Shown here: positions 5,583-7,094 of the stretch, in pieces
Layout: every line of letters starts with the position of its first letter
Numbering within the stretch: the stretch's first letter is position 1
Source of the DNA: Comamonadaceae bacterium
Lineage (GTDB): Bacteria > Pseudomonadota > Gammaproteobacteria > Burkholderiales > Burkholderiaceae_C
Assembly: GCA_947374105.1 (NCBI GenBank)
Contig: CANCAO010000082.1
Location: 1 to 7,094, forward strand
DNA length: 7,094 nt
Reading direction: 5' to 3'
Made by a program: the position numbers and the translations under genes
Notes under the pieces: generated by a model
Seen by the model: the letters and a program-made list of their open reading frames with translations, nothing else
The model's database searches: none
What the model was told of the DNA's origin: nothing

Positions 5583-6562
5583 GACTCTGCCGTCACTGCC
5601 GCCAGTTTGATCAACGCCGCCCACTGGGCAGACTCTTTGCGGATTTGTGCGGCGTATTCGCTTGAGTTGCCCAGCCTCAGCACCGCGCCTTCGGCACTGA
5701 GCCGAGTCTGAAACTCGGCTGTTGCTGCGGCCTTGAGCACCTGCGCTGATAACTCTTTGACGATGGCCTCAGACGTGCCGCGCGGCGCAAGCAGGCCGTA
5801 GGTGAGTGAGCTTTCAAACAAGGCCAGGCCGGGTAGGCTGGATTCACCCATGGTGGGCACGTCAGGCATGCTGGCCAGGCGCTGGCTGCCGGTGACGGCA
5901 ATCGCGCGCAGGCGGCCACTCTTGATGAGCGCCAGGGCCGGGGGGATGACGCTGAACATGAACTGCACCTGCCCACCCACTAGATCGGTTAACGCGGGGG
6001 CTGTGCCTTTGTAGGGCACGTGCGTGAGCTTGGCCCCGGTCTTGTAGGCCAGCAACTCACCGCTCAAGTGTGAACCCGTGCCGTTGCCGCTGGAGCCGTA
6101 GTTGAAGCCACCGGGTTTGGCAGCGGCCAGGGCCAGCAACTCTTCAATGGTTTTGGCCGGGAGCGATGCGGGCACGACCAACACCAACGCGGACGAGGCA
6201 AACATGGCCACAGGCACCAAGTCTTTTTGGGTGTCGAACTTGAGATTGCCGTACAGCGCCGGGTTGATGGAAACCGTGCCGGTATGGCCCAGCAACAACG
6301 TTGCACCATCAGCCACGCTGCGCACCACTTGCTCCGTACCCACATTGCCGCCTGCGCCGGGTTTGTTCTCTACTACTACGGCTTGTGCACGGATTTCGCT
6401 CAAGAGTTTGGCCATCTGGCGTGCAAACACATCGTTCGCGCCGCCGGTGGCAAAGGGCACGACGATCTTTAAAATTTTGTTGCCTTGCGCCAGTGCGGGC
6501 AGGGCCAGGGTGGCGAGGGCTGCGCACAGCAGGTGGCGGCGTGAAGGGGGCTTTGCGTTCAT
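5579..6562 (-). CDS. Bug/TctC-family periplasmic solute-binding protein (copy 2)
   Basis: This is a second Bug-family receptor, 327 residues from the chosen start. The ATG at 6562 is preferred because it gives a normal exported N-terminus: S-R-R-H-L-L (7-12, twin-arginine type), a hydrophobic stretch and an ALA cleavage site near 25. The resulting length nearly equals that of the neighbouring Bug protein (326). In-frame ATGs at 6592 and 6619 would add 10 or 19 polar residues before the signal. Motifs include VPFATGGANDVFAR (35-48), ENKPGAGGNVGTE (65-77), NYGSSGNGTGSHLSGE (154-169), THVPYKGTAPALTDLVGGQV (180-199) and IKSGRLRAIAVTG (213-225). It diverges substantially from the other Bug protein, so this is not a recent duplication and the ligand probably differs. 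The upstream neighbour is the SUI1-family gene, ending 60 nt before this start. Ligand unknown. Confidence 0.91.
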   Translation of the reverse strand: MNAKPPSRRHLLCAALATLALPALAQGNKILKIVVPFATGGANDVFARQMAKLLSEIRAQAVVVENKPGAGGNVGTEQVVRSVADGATLLLGHTGTVSINPALYGNLKFDTQKDLVPVAMFASSALVLVVPASLPAKTIEELLALAAAKPGGFNYGSSGNGTGSHLSGELLAYKTGAKLTHVPYKGTAPALTDLVGGQVQFMFSVIPPALALIKSGRLRAIAVTGSQRLASMPDVPTMGESSLPGLALFESSLTYGLLAPRGTSEAIVKELSAQVLKAAATAEFQTRLSAEGAVLRLGNSSEYAAQIRKESAQWAALIKLAAVTAES

Positions 6563-6622
6563 TCGTGTACTTTGCTTGTGTGCGTATTGCATATTCGGTA
6601 TAGGGTGCTGATTCTGCATCGC

Positions 6623-7000
6623 CTAGCCACCCACACGCTTCACGCGATGCCCCTGCTTCACTAACGCCGCCATGACGGTTTCAACATGGTCGCCTTGCAC
6701 CTCAATCACGCCGTCTTTTACCGTGCCGCCTGATCCACAAGCGGCCTTGAGCTGCTTGGCCAATTGAGTCAGTTGCGCGGCATCCATCACCAAGCCTTTA
6801 ACCAGCGTGACGCTTTTGCCACCACGGCCCTTGCTTTCGCGCTGCACCCGCACCACGCCATCAGACGCTGCTTGAGCGGCTGCCACCTTGGCCTGCGCGG
6901 CCGACAAGCATTGGCACTGCGCCATGGGTTGGCGACACGCGGGGCACATGCGGCCACTCTCGGTGGAGTAGACCAGGCCGCTGAAGGACTTGTTTGTCAT
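6623..7000 (-). CDS. SUI1/eIF1-like translation factor family protein (YciH type)
   Basis: This is a 125-residue member of the bacterial SUI1 family, homologous to eukaryotic/archaeal initiation factor eIF1 and E. coli YciH. eIF1 monitors start-codon recognition on the small subunit; the bacterial role is less settled. The SUI1 domain fills the C-terminal two thirds: DGVVRVQRESKGRGGKSVTL (47-66), KGLVMD (68-73), then LAKQLKAACGSGGTVKDGVI (80-99) and EVQGDH (100-105), ending VKRVGG. The N-terminus keeps the YciH-like LVYSTESGR (9-17) but is followed by CPAC and CQC (cysteines 19, 22, 29, 31), a probable metal-binding cluster that E. coli YciH lacks. The ATG at 7000 is chosen because it places LVYST near the N-terminus, as in YciH; the ATG at 7048 would add 16 atypical residues. 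No clear ribosome site is seen. Its start overlaps the end of another open frame by 4 nt, suggesting coupling. Confidence 0.9.
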   Translation of the reverse strand: MTNKSFSGLVYSTESGRMCPACRQPMAQCQCLSAAQAKVAAAQAASDGVVRVQRESKGRGGKSVTLVKGLVMDAAQLTQLAKQLKAACGSGGTVKDGVIEVQGDHVETVMAALVKQGHRVKRVGG

Positions 7001-7094
7001 GGTGAAAAGGTGAATCTTGGTTTGGGTTGATACTTGGGCACACACCACTCGTACTTGTTCATGCCGATATTAATAGCTCCCACGTCCACTCCGA
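6997..7094 (-). CDS. Possible C-terminal tail of an upstream gene, or short leader ORF (partial)
   Basis: A minus-strand frame is open from the window edge to a TGA at 6997-6999, about 31 codons. It ends with the residues MNKYEWCVPKYQPKPRFTFS and P. Its stop overlaps the SUI1-gene start in an ATGA arrangement, a layout typical of translationally coupled neighbours. There is an internal ATG at 7062, so a complete 21-residue leader ORF is also possible. I do not recognise the protein. The stretch is short enough to be open by chance, and codons such as AGA are unusual for this window. Only sequence beyond position 7094 can decide. Confidence 0.3.
   Translation of the reverse strand, partial: GVDVGAINIGMNKYEWCVPKYQPKPRFTFSP

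Noticed and set aside
6102..6611. Plus-strand open frame of 169 codons over the second Bug gene
   Set aside because: It is antisense to a clear Bug receptor and shows no recognisable motif; a codon-composition shadow.
1..7094. CRISPR arrays, tRNA genes, insertion sequences or attachment sites
   Set aside because: No regularly spaced repeats, cloverleaf-like segments, transposase frames or terminal inverted repeats were seen; almost all of the window is occupied by recognisable chromosomal genes.

Overview
The window looks like a chromosomal, mostly housekeeping segment of a betaproteobacterium of the order Burkholderiales, most likely family Comamonadaceae (Rhodoferax/Polaromonas/Limnohabitans-like). 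This placement is inferred from the moderately GC-rich codon use, the two Bug-type (TctC-family) periplasmic binding proteins, the short Pit transporter with its PhoU-like partner, and the close resemblance of AcnB, S16, RimM and TrmD to proteobacterial proteins. No search could be run to confirm it.

Left part (1-2246, plus strand): the 3' end of acnB (aconitase B) closes with a strong intrinsic terminator. A two-gene phosphate unit follows: a DUF47/PhoU-like accessory protein and a PiT-family inorganic phosphate transporter, 16 nt apart. Together they should make and regulate a low-affinity phosphate (metal-phosphate) uptake route in the inner membrane.

Middle part (2238-4484): a small minus-strand TM2-domain membrane protein converges on pit, overlapping its last codons by 9 bp. 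It is divergent from the plus-strand rpsP-rimM-trmD operon (ribosomal protein S16, 16S maturation factor RimM, tRNA m1G37 methyltransferase). rplS (L19), which normally ends this operon in proteobacteria, is not present after trmD; a minus-strand gene begins almost at once.

Right part (4527-7094, minus strand): read in its own direction, this holds the possible tail of an unidentified gene, a SUI1/YciH-family eIF1-like protein with an N-terminal cysteine cluster, and two different Bug/TctC solute-binding proteins in tandem. Both Bug proteins carry twin-arginine-type signal peptides, and no TctA/TctB membrane subunits are nearby.

There are no tRNA or rRNA genes, CRISPR arrays, insertion sequences, phage genes or obvious defence genes, and no gene-free stretch longer than about 300 bases. 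I found no convincing new multi-gene system. The points most worth a second look are the missing rplS, the G8 tract inside the TM2 gene, the cysteine-rich SUI1 protein with its overlapping upstream reading frame, and the orphan tandem Bug pair.
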